A stretch of 64,000 nucleotides of DNA from Vibrio bathopelagicus (GTDB lineage Bacteria; Pseudomonadota; Gammaproteobacteria; Enterobacterales; Vibrionaceae). The notes beneath the pieces are model-generated. The model did not search any database. It had not been told where the DNA came from and saw only the letters and a program-made list of their open reading frames with translations. Location: NCBI RefSeq assembly GCF_014879975.1, contig NZ_CP062501.1, positions 310,001-374,000 of the forward strand. Direction: 5' to 3'. How positions within the stretch are numbered: the first letter of the stretch is position 1; each line of letters opens with the position of its first letter. Made by a program: the position numbers and the translations under genes. Shown in pieces: positions 29,186 through 38,114 of this stretch.

Positions 29186-30622
29186 ATGAGTAACGAAACG
29201 CAAGGAAAAATGGGGGTTACGGGAATTGCACTCTTTACACTGTGTGCAGTTTTGGTGGTCGACACATTAACCGCGTCAGCCAGTATTGGTGTCAGTGCCA
29301 TTGGCTGGTGGGTGTTAATGCTGGTCTTCTTTGTCATTCCATATGGTTTAATTACTTCCGAACTGAGTACCACCTACCCAGGTGAAGGTGGGATTTACGA
29401 TTGGGTAAAACAAGCCTTCAATTTTAAATGGGCAGTGAGAACAACGTGGTTTTACTGGATTAACGTTGGTTTATGGATGCCTGCGGTATACATCATGTTT
29501 GCAGGGATGTTTGCCGAACTCTTCATGCCAGATCTGTCTTTATGGGGACAAATCGCCATCTGTATATTACTGACTTGGCTAACGGTTTTGATTTGTAATG
29601 TGTCTGCCGACATCGGTGTGTGGGTCACCAATATTGGCGCAATATTAAAAATTGTCGTGATCAGTACATTGGGTGTGGGCGGCTTTATCTATGCAATGAA
29701 AAACGGCGTTGCTAACGAATTTACGTTGCCAGCTATGATGCCTTCATTGGATTCTGCCGTCTCGTTCTTACCTGCGATTGTGTTCAACCTAATGGGTTTT
29801 GAACTGGTTGCGACCATGACTAAAGAAATGAAAGACGTTCGTGATATGCCTAAGGCCGTCTTCCTCTCTATCGGTATCACCGCTTTCTTATACATCTTCG
29901 GTACGGTAGGCATTTTGATGGCGCTACCTGTCGAAAGCATTGGTTTGGTGTCTGGCCTTATCGACACATTTAGAACACTTTTCGGCACTGGTGTGGTTGG
30001 TACAGCGATGGTCTACATCTTCGGTACTTTCGCTTTGTTAACGCTTATCGGCAACATGGTGAGTTGGACAATGGGCGCCAGCCGAGCTGCTGCTGAAGCC
30101 GCTCAAGAAGGTGAACTTCCAGCCCCTGTCGCTAAAGTTTCAGAGAAAGGTTCTCCGGTTGGTGCAAACAACATTACCGGCACAGTATCAACGGTCGTCA
30201 TTTTGTCTTACGCGCTGTTTGCTCAGGGCAATGATGATTTGTTCTGGTCGATATTTGCCTTTTCTAGCTGCATTTTCTTACTTCCTTACCTGTTCATGTT
30301 CCCGGCATACCTAAAGCTCCGCGTAGTTGATGGTAAACGCGAACGCCCATTCAAAGTTCCGGGTGGTATGGCGGCTCAATGGGTCATGTCGATTGTTTGT
30401 TTTTTGGTCGTCCTTCAAGCCGTGATCTTGTTTATTTTCCCTGAGGCTCTTGATCTCACCGTTGCAGATTGGGGATACACAGGACCTGTTTTGATTGGCG
30501 TGATTGCCACGATCCTCGCTGGTGAGTGGATTCTACTAGGCGCACTAAAGCGTAAGAAACAGCAAGGCTCGGACGATAACGACACAGCCGATACGCAAGA
30601 TAAAAAAGAAGCTAAAGCATAA
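29186..30622 (+). CDS. aguD: APC-family antiporter, probably agmatine:putrescine exchange
   Basis: A 478-residue inner-membrane protein with twelve predicted helices of the amino acid-polyamine-organocation family. It includes the early GVTGIALFTLCAVLVVDTL and a GEGGIYDWVKQAF loop common to glutamate/GABA-type antiporters. The C-terminal tail is hydrophilic (rich in Asp, Lys and Ala). AAGGAG precedes the ATG by 8 bases. It is the first gene of a three-gene run with agmatine deiminase and putrescine carbamoyltransferase, so agmatine import with putrescine export is inferred. Confidence 0.8.
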   Translation: MSNETQGKMGVTGIALFTLCAVLVVDTLTASASIGVSAIGWWVLMLVFFVIPYGLITSELSTTYPGEGGIYDWVKQAFNFKWAVRTTWFYWINVGLWMPAVYIMFAGMFAELFMPDLSLWGQIAICILLTWLTVLICNVSADIGVWVTNIGAILKIVVISTLGVGGFIYAMKNGVANEFTLPAMMPSLDSAVSFLPAIVFNLMGFELVATMTKEMKDVRDMPKAVFLSIGITAFLYIFGTVGILMALPVESIGLVSGLIDTFRTLFGTGVVGTAMVYIFGTFALLTLIGNMVSWTMGASRAAAEAAQEGELPAPVAKVSEKGSPVGANNITGTVSTVVILSYALFAQGNDDLFWSIFAFSSCIFLLPYLFMFPAYLKLRVVDGKRERPFKVPGGMAAQWVMSIVCFLVVLQAVILFIFPEALDLTVADWGYTGPVLIGVIATILAGEWILLGALKRKKQQGSDDNDTADTQDKKEAKA

Positions 30623-30638
30623 TTTAGGGGACATAACG

Positions 30639-31730
30639 ATGAAAAAACTGATTGAGACTACTCCAAAACATGATGGCTTCAGAATGCCAGGAGAACACGA
30701 GCCACACAGCGAAATTTGGATGGCTTGGCCAGAGCGCACCGACAACTGGCGCAATGGAGCAAAACCAGCACAAGCTGTGTTTGCAGACGTTGCTACCAAG
30801 ATAAGCCATACCACACCAGTCACCATGCTAGCGAGTTCAGATCAATACGATAACGCAGTCTCTCGTTTACCAGAGGTCATTCGAGTCTTGGAAATCTCGA
30901 CAGATGACTCTTGGATGCGCGACATCGGTGCGACTTATGTTGTTGATGACAGCGGTGAACGCCGAGGTGTGGATTGGGAATTCAATGCATGGGGCGGGTT
31001 TGTGGATGGGTTGTATTCACCGTGGAATCGCGACAACCAAGTTGCTCAAAAGATGTGTGAAACCATCCGTGATTCTAGATACCGCGCTCCAATCGTGCTT
31101 GAAGGTGGCTCAATTCATGTTGATGGCGAAGGGACACTCTACACAACAGAAGAGTGCTTACTGCACGAAAGCCGAAACCCAGACATGAGCAAAGAAGAGC
31201 TAACGGAAGTGCTTTGCGAACACCTCAATGTTGAGAAAGTGATTTGGTTGCCTCGTGGTTTATACAACGATGAAACCAATGGTCACGTGGACAACATTCT
31301 CCACGTCGTGAAGCCGGGCGAAGTAGTTCTAACGTGGTGTGATGACAAGAACGACCCTCAATATGAGATCAGCAAAGAAGCCTATGACTACATCACCAGT
31401 CAGACAGATGCCAAAGGCCGTCAGATAAAGGTACACAAGCTGCCAATGCCAGGCCCTCTATTCATGACAGAAGAAGAGGCAGCAGGCATTGATATCGCCG
31501 ACGGAATGGAGCGAGAAGCGGGTGAGCGTTTAGCGGCATCGTATGCCAATTACCTGATTACCAATAACCAAATTGTGTTGCCGCTTTTGGATAAGCGCTA
31601 CGACAACGATGTTATCGGGATCTTAGAAGATATTTATCCAGGCTACGAAGTGAACGGCGTCCCAGCTCGAGAAATTTTGTTAGGTGGCGGCAATATCCAC
31701 TGCATCACCCAACAAGTACCAAGAGTTTAG
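30639..31730 (+). CDS. aguA: Agmatine deiminase
   Basis: A 363-residue enzyme of the guanidino-group-modifying superfamily hydrolysing agmatine to N-carbamoylputrescine and ammonia. The catalytic Cys lies in the C-terminal motif GGGNIHCITQQVP. The catalytic Asp/His region is seen in DDSWMRDIGATYVV and DETNGHVDNI. Length and sequence fit the bacterial AguA family (about 365 residues). It starts 16 bases after the antiporter gene, behind GGGGA. Confidence 0.93.
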   Translation: MKKLIETTPKHDGFRMPGEHEPHSEIWMAWPERTDNWRNGAKPAQAVFADVATKISHTTPVTMLASSDQYDNAVSRLPEVIRVLEISTDDSWMRDIGATYVVDDSGERRGVDWEFNAWGGFVDGLYSPWNRDNQVAQKMCETIRDSRYRAPIVLEGGSIHVDGEGTLYTTEECLLHESRNPDMSKEELTEVLCEHLNVEKVIWLPRGLYNDETNGHVDNILHVVKPGEVVLTWCDDKNDPQYEISKEAYDYITSQTDAKGRQIKVHKLPMPGPLFMTEEEAAGIDIADGMEREAGERLAASYANYLITNNQIVLPLLDKRYDNDVIGILEDIYPGYEVNGVPAREILLGGGNIHCITQQVPRV

Positions 31731-31861
31731 TTACAACAGTAAACCAATTTAATCCAAAACGTAGCGGTTCTTGAAAGTGATGGCAGGTCTTCGAAATCAA
31801 ATTGCCATCAAAGTGAACGGAAAAGAACCGCACACAAAATTATGAAAAATAGGAACTTATT

Positions 31862-32908
31862 ATGAAATTACCTTCTTCTAGCGCAACTGAACTAAACAAA
31901 GCAAACCTAGAGCACATGGTTTCCATGAAAGATTTCTCTGTAGAAGAGATGGACAACATGATGGAGCTGATGACTCATCTGAAACAGGCGCGCAAAGACA
32001 ACGCAATCCCGCCACTGTTCAAGGGCAAGTCAGTAGGGATGATCTTTGAAGCGGGTTCTACTCGTACACGTGTTTCTTTCGAGGTGGCGGCAACATTATT
32101 GGGTGGTCATGCACTATTTCTATCACCAAAAGATATTCACTTAGGTGGTAAAGAGTCGATTGATGATACGTCTCGTGTGCTATCACGTATGTGCGACATC
32201 ATCATGGCTCGTACTAACAGCCCTGAGACACTAGATGGCCTACTTGAAATGTCGACAGTGCCAGTGATCAACGGCCTAGATACACGTTTCCACCCAACTC
32301 AAATGCTAGCTGATCTCTACACGATCAGAGAGCACATCACAGATGGACGTAAATTGTCCGATTTAACATTGGCATTCATGGGCGATGCGACAGATGTGTG
32401 TCGTTCGCTGATGTTGACGTGTGCTAAGTACGGTATGGGCTTCAAGCAAATTGGTCCTAAGAAATACCACATGGAACAAGAGTGGATCGACATGGCGCTG
32501 AACTTCTGTGAAGAGTCTGGTGGCACGATTGAAATTACTGATGATGTAGAGCGCATCAGTGATTGTGATGTGGTGTATGGCGATAGCTTCTACTGGGTGA
32601 CTCAAATGGATGAGAAGGAAGAGCGCCTTGCGGCATTCATGCCTAACTATGTGATCACCGAAGAGCTAATGGCTAAGGCTCGCCCAGGCGCAATGTTGCT
32701 TCACTGCCTACCTGCGAATGACAAAGAAGAAGTGACTCGTGGCGCACTAGAAAGTGAATATTCAGTAGCGTTCGATGAGGCTGAAAACCGACTAACAGCT
32801 CAGATGGCGATTTTAGTGTACTTCACACATAAAGATGCAGTGATCCCAACGCAAGAGACCGTTAAGCATCATGAAGAAAAAATCAGCAGCTTCCTAAGTA
32901 CTCTGTAG
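31862..32908 (+). CDS. aguB: Putrescine carbamoyltransferase
   Basis: A 348-residue transcarbamoylase. The carbamoyl-phosphate motif is STRTRVSFE (S-x-R-T-R), with a later HPTQMLADLYTI and the C-terminal HCLPA. In this setting it would phosphorolyse N-carbamoylputrescine to putrescine and carbamoyl phosphate, feeding carbamate kinase. Ornithine carbamoyltransferase is the close alternative; the agmatine deiminase and antiporter upstream favour the putrescine enzyme. A 131-base gap from aguA contains no obvious terminator. Confidence 0.85.
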   Translation: MKLPSSSATELNKANLEHMVSMKDFSVEEMDNMMELMTHLKQARKDNAIPPLFKGKSVGMIFEAGSTRTRVSFEVAATLLGGHALFLSPKDIHLGGKESIDDTSRVLSRMCDIIMARTNSPETLDGLLEMSTVPVINGLDTRFHPTQMLADLYTIREHITDGRKLSDLTLAFMGDATDVCRSLMLTCAKYGMGFKQIGPKKYHMEQEWIDMALNFCEESGGTIEITDDVERISDCDVVYGDSFYWVTQMDEKEERLAAFMPNYVITEELMAKARPGAMLLHCLPANDKEEVTRGALESEYSVAFDEAENRLTAQMAILVYFTHKDAVIPTQETVKHHEEKISSFLSTL

Positions 32909-33082
32909 AGGTTTATTTGTGGGGGCGTAAAGCCTCTATTGTGTAGTACGAATCAAGCTGAACCAGTATTCATCACGATTTATTGGTTCGGCTATTTTTG
33001 TACCTTTTGTTTTTAAATGTCGGTAAACATGCAGCTAATTGGCTCTATCTGACATCAATACTCGAATAGGAGATATATCGAC

Positions 33083-34351
33083 ATGAATGCCGATATTATT
33101 AAAGTTTCAAGAAATACTGAAGATGCACCAATGAGCCCTTTCTCAACACAATCGGTGGCATTCTCACATTACAATAACCTGTCTGCTCAATTACCGATTG
33201 ATCCTAAAACGGGTAGCCTGATCTCTGGCTCTTTAGAAGATCAAACAAAGCAGTGCTTATTGAACATTCAAGCGATCGTGGAGGGCATTGGACACCGAAT
33301 GCACGATGTTGTGAGAGTGAACGTATACTTGAAAAACATTGCCGATCTCGACACTGTGAATGAAGTTTATGCATCGTTTTTCCAGTGTTACACACCAACG
33401 TGTACGGCACTTGCTGTTGCTGATTTACCGCTCGAAGGTGCTCATTTGCAAATGGATGCCGTGATCTCGAATGGTGAAGGTACTTACCCACAAGATGCTT
33501 GTGAGTTAGTCAAAATCGTGAGAAATACCCAGAACGCACCAGTCAGTTCTTTATCTACTCAGACGGTCGCTTTTTCTCACTATAATCATATTTCAGCTCA
33601 GTTACCGATTGATCCTCAATCGGGCAATATCGTTGTTGGCGGAGCAAAAGAGCACGCGATTCAATGCCTAAAAAATATCAAATCGATACTGGAAAGCATT
33701 GAAGTCCCACTTGATGACATCGTAAAGGTTAACATCCATGTGAGAAGCCTTGATGACCTTGCTGCCATCAATGAAGTGTACACCACCTTCTTCCCTGACT
33801 CGGCGATTGCAAGATCTGTGGGCTATATGCCAGCACGTTCAGTAACTGTTGTTGAAGGCTTAGCGATGGGAGCGTTAGTACAGATGGATGCAACTGTGTC
33901 GCACGGTGATGGCACACCGCCACAAGCCGTTGAAGACCGACATGGGATTGTAATTAAAGCGAACAATACCAAAGCTGCACCTGTAAGCGAGCTTTCAACA
34001 CAAACTGTGGCCTTTTCACACTACAACAATATCTCTGCTCAATTACCGCTGGATCCAAGAATTGGAGCGATTGTTGCGAATGGCGCAAAAGAGCAGGCGA
34101 TGCAGTGTCTAGAAAACATCAAACAAGTGATTGAAGGCGTTGGGCATGTCATGGATGACATCGTGAAGCTCAACATCCAAGTAAGATATATGGCCGACTT
34201 AGATGTACTTAATGATGTGTGTGCTGGCTACTTTGAAGGTGCATTACCTGCGCGCACCGTCATTGGGGTGTCTGACATTCCGATGGGAGCCTTGGTGCAA
34301 ATTGATGCAATAGCTTCTAATGGTGAGGGAACTCCACCAAGTTCTAATTGA
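33083..34351 (+). CDS. Triple RidA-domain fusion protein
   Basis: A 422-residue protein built of three tandem RidA (YjgF/UK114) units at about residues 1-132, 140-285 and 290-420. Each has the S-Q-LPIDP / SAQLP block and the CLxNIK helix. RidA normally is a 130-residue homotrimer that hydrolyses reactive imines/enamines, with an Arg that anchors the substrate. Here the Arg is kept in units 2 (PARSV) and 3 (PARTV) but unit 1 reads PTCTA. The protein would thus be a covalent pseudo-trimer with altered sites. It follows putrescine carbamoyltransferase by 174 bases and may serve the amine pathway. AGGA lies upstream. Confidence 0.8.
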   Translation: MNADIIKVSRNTEDAPMSPFSTQSVAFSHYNNLSAQLPIDPKTGSLISGSLEDQTKQCLLNIQAIVEGIGHRMHDVVRVNVYLKNIADLDTVNEVYASFFQCYTPTCTALAVADLPLEGAHLQMDAVISNGEGTYPQDACELVKIVRNTQNAPVSSLSTQTVAFSHYNHISAQLPIDPQSGNIVVGGAKEHAIQCLKNIKSILESIEVPLDDIVKVNIHVRSLDDLAAINEVYTTFFPDSAIARSVGYMPARSVTVVEGLAMGALVQMDATVSHGDGTPPQAVEDRHGIVIKANNTKAAPVSELSTQTVAFSHYNNISAQLPLDPRIGAIVANGAKEQAMQCLENIKQVIEGVGHVMDDIVKLNIQVRYMADLDVLNDVCAGYFEGALPARTVIGVSDIPMGALVQIDAIASNGEGTPPSSN

Positions 34352-34362
34352 TAAGCAAGATA

Positions 34363-34395
34363 TAAGGGTTGGCAGAGGTGCCAACCCTTATTTTT
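34363..34395 (+). terminator. Rho-independent terminator after the triple RidA gene
   Basis: A 12-bp perfect stem (TAAGGGTTGGCA / TGCCAACCCTTA) with a 4-base loop is followed by five T residues. Confidence 0.9.
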
Positions 34396-34605
34396 AGCTC
34401 AGACAACGGATACATAAACATGCTCGTTGAGCCTCCACTGATCACTTCTCTTTCCGACATTTTTCGATCATGTTTTTAGAACTCAACCAACGTGTGAAGC
34501 ACTTTGCTTTACTGCTTATGATTCCTCGCTTTAAGCAAGATCGTACTATAACTTGTTAACTCATGGCTGTTTAATCGGGATAGTCAGAAATTAAAGGAAT
34601 AGAAA

Positions 34606-35301
34606 ATGAAAACGATCGGATTGCTTGGTGGCATGAGTTGGGAGTCGACGATGAGTTACTACAAATCTATAAATGAAGGCGTTAAAGCCACTCTCGGAGG
34701 GCTCAATTCAGCAAAGATTTGTATGTACAGTGTGAACTTCGATGAGATAGAAAAGCTGCAGCATCAAGGTCGTTGGGCTGAGACGGCAGACATCTTATCG
34801 GAAGCGGCTCTATCTGTTGAAAAAGGAGGGGCGGATTTCATTCTGATCTGTACTAATACCATGCATAAGGTCGTTCCTGAGATAGAAGAAAAGATCACTG
34901 TCCCTATCCTTCATATCGCAGATACCACCGCGCAAAAGCTGCTTGAGCAAGGCGTGCAGAAAGTAGGGTTGTTAGGTACGGCTTTCACTATGGAGCAAGA
35001 TTTCTACAAAGGGCGCTTGACCGATAAGTTTGGCATCGATGTTGTTATTCCTGATGACGCTGACAGAGAAAAAGTGCACAACATTATTTATCAGGAGTTG
35101 TGTCGAGGCGAAGTAAAAGAAGAGTCTAGATCTATCTACCGTCAAATCATCGAGAAGCTAAACCAGCAAGGTGCTGAAGCCGTTATTCTAGGCTGTACTG
35201 AAATCGCCTTACTGATTCAACAGCAACATACGGATGTACCGTTGTTTGATACAACAGCAATTCACTCTGAAGCGGCAGTGCGCTTGGCGATAGATGTTTA
35301 A
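34606..35301 (+). CDS. Aspartate/glutamate racemase-family protein
   Basis: A 231-residue PLP-independent racemase of the Asp/Glu/hydantoin family. The start IGLLGGMSWESTMSYY is the YgeA/RacX-like signature. The two catalytic cysteines are in CTNTMH and GCTEI. Family enzymes interconvert L- and D-amino acids, with broad or homoserine preference in YgeA-type members. It is monocistronic, between terminators. Confidence 0.85.
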   Translation: MKTIGLLGGMSWESTMSYYKSINEGVKATLGGLNSAKICMYSVNFDEIEKLQHQGRWAETADILSEAALSVEKGGADFILICTNTMHKVVPEIEEKITVPILHIADTTAQKLLEQGVQKVGLLGTAFTMEQDFYKGRLTDKFGIDVVIPDDADREKVHNIIYQELCRGEVKEESRSIYRQIIEKLNQQGAEAVILGCTEIALLIQQQHTDVPLFDTTAIHSEAAVRLAIDV

Positions 35302-35361
35302 TCACCTTCGAGATGTTTAAGAGAGTAGTTTCTTTTCGCTCATATACGAGAGACTTAAATA

Positions 35362-35392
35362 AAAAAGGATTGGTATGCTACCAATCCTTTTT
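35362..35392. terminator. Bidirectional terminator between racemase and DeoR genes
   Basis: A 14-bp perfect stem (AAAAAGGATTGGTA / TACCAATCCTTTTT) with a 3-base loop and T-runs on both strands. Confidence 0.9.
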
Positions 35393-35415
35393 CTTTATCA
35401 GGTGGTTATTCGCCA

Positions 35416-36192
35416 TCAGACTACGACAACATTAACCCCTTGTTGGCGTAAAGAATCGAGTGTCTGTTGATCGGCACCTTCATCAGTAATCAAAGTGTCT
35501 AATTTGGATGTGCACGTAAGCAGTTTTCCACCGTGCTTACCCACCTTGCTGCTATCAATTAGCGCAACAATGCGATCGCCATACTCTAGAAGCTTCTTCT
35601 CTGCCATATACACTAATAAATCAGATGTGTGGATACCAGCAGCCGTTACACCCGTACCGGTAAAGAACACAAAGCGACTCTTGTGATCGTCTGCGGCTTC
35701 TTCATCGGGTGAAATCGTAATTTGACGTTCAGGCAGATACTGACCACCCAAAATAATGATGCTCTGATGATCTTGACTGATCAACTGGTAGGCCAGCGGC
35801 ATAAAGTTAGTCACAACTTGAACATCTCTGTGAAGAAGGTGTTCCCCCATCAGAAAGGTGGTGTTACTTCCGCTAACAATAATACTATCGTGCTCTTCAC
35901 ACATATCTGCAGCTGCTTTGGCAATCCGTTGTTTGGCTGCGTAGCACTCAATATCTTTTTCTTTAGGAATAAAGCTACTTGGAACGTGTGTGGCAGCCAA
36001 TGGCGCATCATGGTTGATCACTTCTGCACCATTACGAATCTTCTTTAGCTTACCTTCTTCTGCAAGCTTAGTTATGTCTCTACGAGCCGTTGATAAAGAG
36101 ATATCTAACATTTTTACGTAGTCATTTGTCGTAATAAAAGTGTGACTGTTTAAATGGTCAAGCAAGCTTCTATGACGTTGAGCTTCATTCAT
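35416..36192 (-). CDS. DeoR-family transcriptional regulator of the adjacent sugar cluster
   Basis: A 258-residue regulator. The N-terminal DeoR helix-turn-helix includes MLDISLSTARRDITKLAEEG. The C-terminal sugar-phosphate sensor domain includes VSGSNTTFLMGEHL, a GGQYL motif and SSKVGKHGG. It is transcribed divergently from the ten-gene catabolic cluster starting at 36404 across a region with repeated motifs, so it is most likely that cluster's repressor, with a sugar phosphate as inducer. Confidence 0.85.
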   Translation of the reverse strand: MNEAQRHRSLLDHLNSHTFITTNDYVKMLDISLSTARRDITKLAEEGKLKKIRNGAEVINHDAPLAATHVPSSFIPKEKDIECYAAKQRIAKAAADMCEEHDSIIVSGSNTTFLMGEHLLHRDVQVVTNFMPLAYQLISQDHQSIIILGGQYLPERQITISPDEEAADDHKSRFVFFTGTGVTAAGIHTSDLLVYMAEKKLLEYGDRIVALIDSSKVGKHGGKLLTCTSKLDTLITDEGADQQTLDSLRQQGVNVVVV

Positions 36193-36224
36193 TCTTCATG
36201 CCTTTAATTAGTTTTGATTTATTT

Positions 36225-36381
36225 TGACGTATTATGAACTTTTGAGCAAATAAAATCTTATCGTGACGTATTTTGATTTTTGTTGACGTGTTTATTGTGA
36301 TCTACCACTGGGTTTTGGTCATAATAAATCAAAAATGACTTTACGTGACCGTATTTGACCATTTATAGTCATTTTGCGTCA
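36225..36381. promoter_or_regulatory. Repeated operator-like motifs in the DeoR/cluster intergenic region
   Basis: Five related 13-base units are seen: TGACGTATTATGA (36225-36237), TGACGTATTTTGA (36264-36276), TGACGTGTTTATT (36284-36296), TGACCGTATTTGA (36346-36358) and, on the other strand, TGACGCAAAATGA (36369-36381). Multiple direct sites are typical of DeoR/GlpR-type regulators that bind as oligomers. The nearby DeoR protein is the candidate binder. Confidence 0.65.
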
Positions 36382-36403
36382 TGAGGAGTCATTGGAGACC
36401 AAG

Positions 36404-37246
36404 ATGAAGTATCAAGCAGTCATTATTGATTTAGATGGAACATTGTTAAGAGATGATGAGCAAATTTGTTCAAACAATAAAGAAGCGATCTCGCTTGCTG
36501 TGAACAGCGGTTATTGCGTCAGTCTAGCGAGTGGTCGACCGCATCAGTTAATGATGCCTTATGTCGAAAAGCTTGGTTTGTCTTTACCTATCATCTGCTG
36601 TAACGGTGCATACCTTTTTGACCCAATCACGCAGAACATAATGAACCCACAAATTTTGGGGCGTGAGTTTCTTATTGATTTAGTGAGCTTGCTGAATGAA
36701 GGACACTTTGCTTTCACTCTTTATTCAAGCCGTGGCGTGTTTACTCAAAAAGCGTCACAGCACACAGAAGACTTGGTCAAAAAAGCGCAAGTCATTAATG
36801 CAGATATATCCATTCAAGTCGTCCCTGCTATCAGTGAACTGCTTGAACAGGCTGGCGAAGTATACAAAGTGCTTGTTTCAAGCTCGGACAAAGTCGCTTT
36901 GAACCAATTAAGGGATGCTTTGCAAGCTCATTGCCAAGCTGATTTATCTGCACCAACAAAACTCGATATTACGTCAACGTTAGCCACAAAAGGCCATGCG
37001 CTAACTCAGTGGCTGAAACAACAAAATATATCCGCTCAAAATACCATAGCTTTTGGAGATGGGGACAACGATGCCTCTATGTTCCGACTCGTCGGGGAGC
37101 CTGTTGCTATGGATAACGCTAGCCCTTCATTAAAGGGTTTAGCAAACCTTATTGTCACCAATAACAACGGTTGTGGAATTGGCCAGTATCTTCGCCTCAC
37201 GGTGCAAGAAGGCCAGAAAACATACCAACATTCTTTTAATTATTAA
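36404..37246 (+). CDS. HAD-superfamily phosphatase, Cof/YidA subfamily
   Basis: A 280-residue HAD IIB hydrolase. Motif I is IIDLDGTLLRDD. The long cap domain in the middle is typical of Cof-type enzymes, and motif IV is FGDGDNDASMF. These dephosphorylate sugar phosphates or flavin/PLP nucleotides. ATG at 36404 has GGAG 6-7 bases upstream; a TTG at 36374 overlaps the last operator repeat. It is the first gene of the cluster that runs to 48349. A role in dephosphorylating a pathway intermediate is inferred. Confidence 0.8.
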   Translation: MKYQAVIIDLDGTLLRDDEQICSNNKEAISLAVNSGYCVSLASGRPHQLMMPYVEKLGLSLPIICCNGAYLFDPITQNIMNPQILGREFLIDLVSLLNEGHFAFTLYSSRGVFTQKASQHTEDLVKKAQVINADISIQVVPAISELLEQAGEVYKVLVSSSDKVALNQLRDALQAHCQADLSAPTKLDITSTLATKGHALTQWLKQQNISAQNTIAFGDGDNDASMFRLVGEPVAMDNASPSLKGLANLIVTNNNGCGIGQYLRLTVQEGQKTYQHSFNY

Positions 37247-37255
37247 GGAAATACC

Positions 37256-37987
37256 ATGAAAAAAGTGAAAATTGCAGCAGGCCTAGCTCACGTAGATTAC
37301 GGACACATTGCTGACGTAGTGAAAGAAGTCTCTGACGCTGGTGCAGACTACATTCACTGTGATGCGGCAGATATGCATGACCTGAAAAACCTGCAATTGA
37401 TGGGTGGACATCAAATCGTTGAAGGTATTCGTCCTTACACTGAAAAGCCAATTGAAGTGCATGCTTACTTCAAAGACTGCGACAAATTATTTATCGATAA
37501 AATCGCAGCTGCAGGTGCAAACATGTTGATTCTACCGGCAGAGCATTTTATCGGTGCTCCTCTGTGTTACATCATTAAATACTGCCAAAACCACGGAATG
37601 AAATTTGGCTTAACGGTTGGTGCATTAACACCAGTGTCATTTGTTAAAGAATCTATCTACTACTTAGATCGCCTACACATTGTTATTCACGGAATTACTG
37701 ATGGCGATGATGAGTGGTTATGGCGCAAATCAGCGATTGCAATGATCCGTGAAGCTCGTGAACTCATCAACGAACGTAACCCTAACTGTGAGCTATGTGT
37801 TGATGGTGGTATCCGTAACCACAATATCGAAGAGCTGCTTAATGAAGACATCGACGTAATGGTTGCCTCTACCAATATCTTTGGTCACAAAGATGGCATT
37901 ACTGCTGGTGTTCGTGATTTCCGCGCTGCGATTGACCAACTCGAAGACAAAGCAGAAGTGAATCAAGAAGAAGCTGAAACAGCTTAA
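37256..37987 (+). CDS. Ribulose-phosphate 3-epimerase-like TIM-barrel protein
   Basis: A 243-residue protein with RPE-superfamily layout: ADYIHCDAADMHD near residue 32 (place of the usual H-x-D), IEVHAYFKD, then LCVDGGIRNHNIEEL (the second metal/catalytic Asp) and VASTNIFG. The usual loop with PGFGGQ is absent and replaced by HGITDGDDEWLW. It is therefore a divergent member rather than housekeeping Rpe, perhaps acting on a ketohexose 6-phosphate as AlsE/SgcE-type enzymes are thought to do. It lies 9 bases after the HAD gene with AAGGA before its ATG. Confidence 0.7.
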   Translation: MKKVKIAAGLAHVDYGHIADVVKEVSDAGADYIHCDAADMHDLKNLQLMGGHQIVEGIRPYTEKPIEVHAYFKDCDKLFIDKIAAAGANMLILPAEHFIGAPLCYIIKYCQNHGMKFGLTVGALTPVSFVKESIYYLDRLHIVIHGITDGDDEWLWRKSAIAMIREARELINERNPNCELCVDGGIRNHNIEELLNEDIDVMVASTNIFGHKDGITAGVRDFRAAIDQLEDKAEVNQEEAETA

Positions 37988-38114
37988 CTTTTTCACTTGG
38001 CGTAACAGTGATCCATATAAGTGATTCATTTTGCTGTCGCGCTCAATCTAATAACGGTGCCGAGCTTACCCCCTATATATGCTCGAGCTTGGCACCACTA
38101 CCAAGGATTAATTC

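Noticed and set aside
31862..32908. Ornithine carbamoyltransferase of an arginine deiminase pathway
   Set aside because: No arginine deiminase is nearby, whereas agmatine deiminase and an APC antiporter precede it directly.
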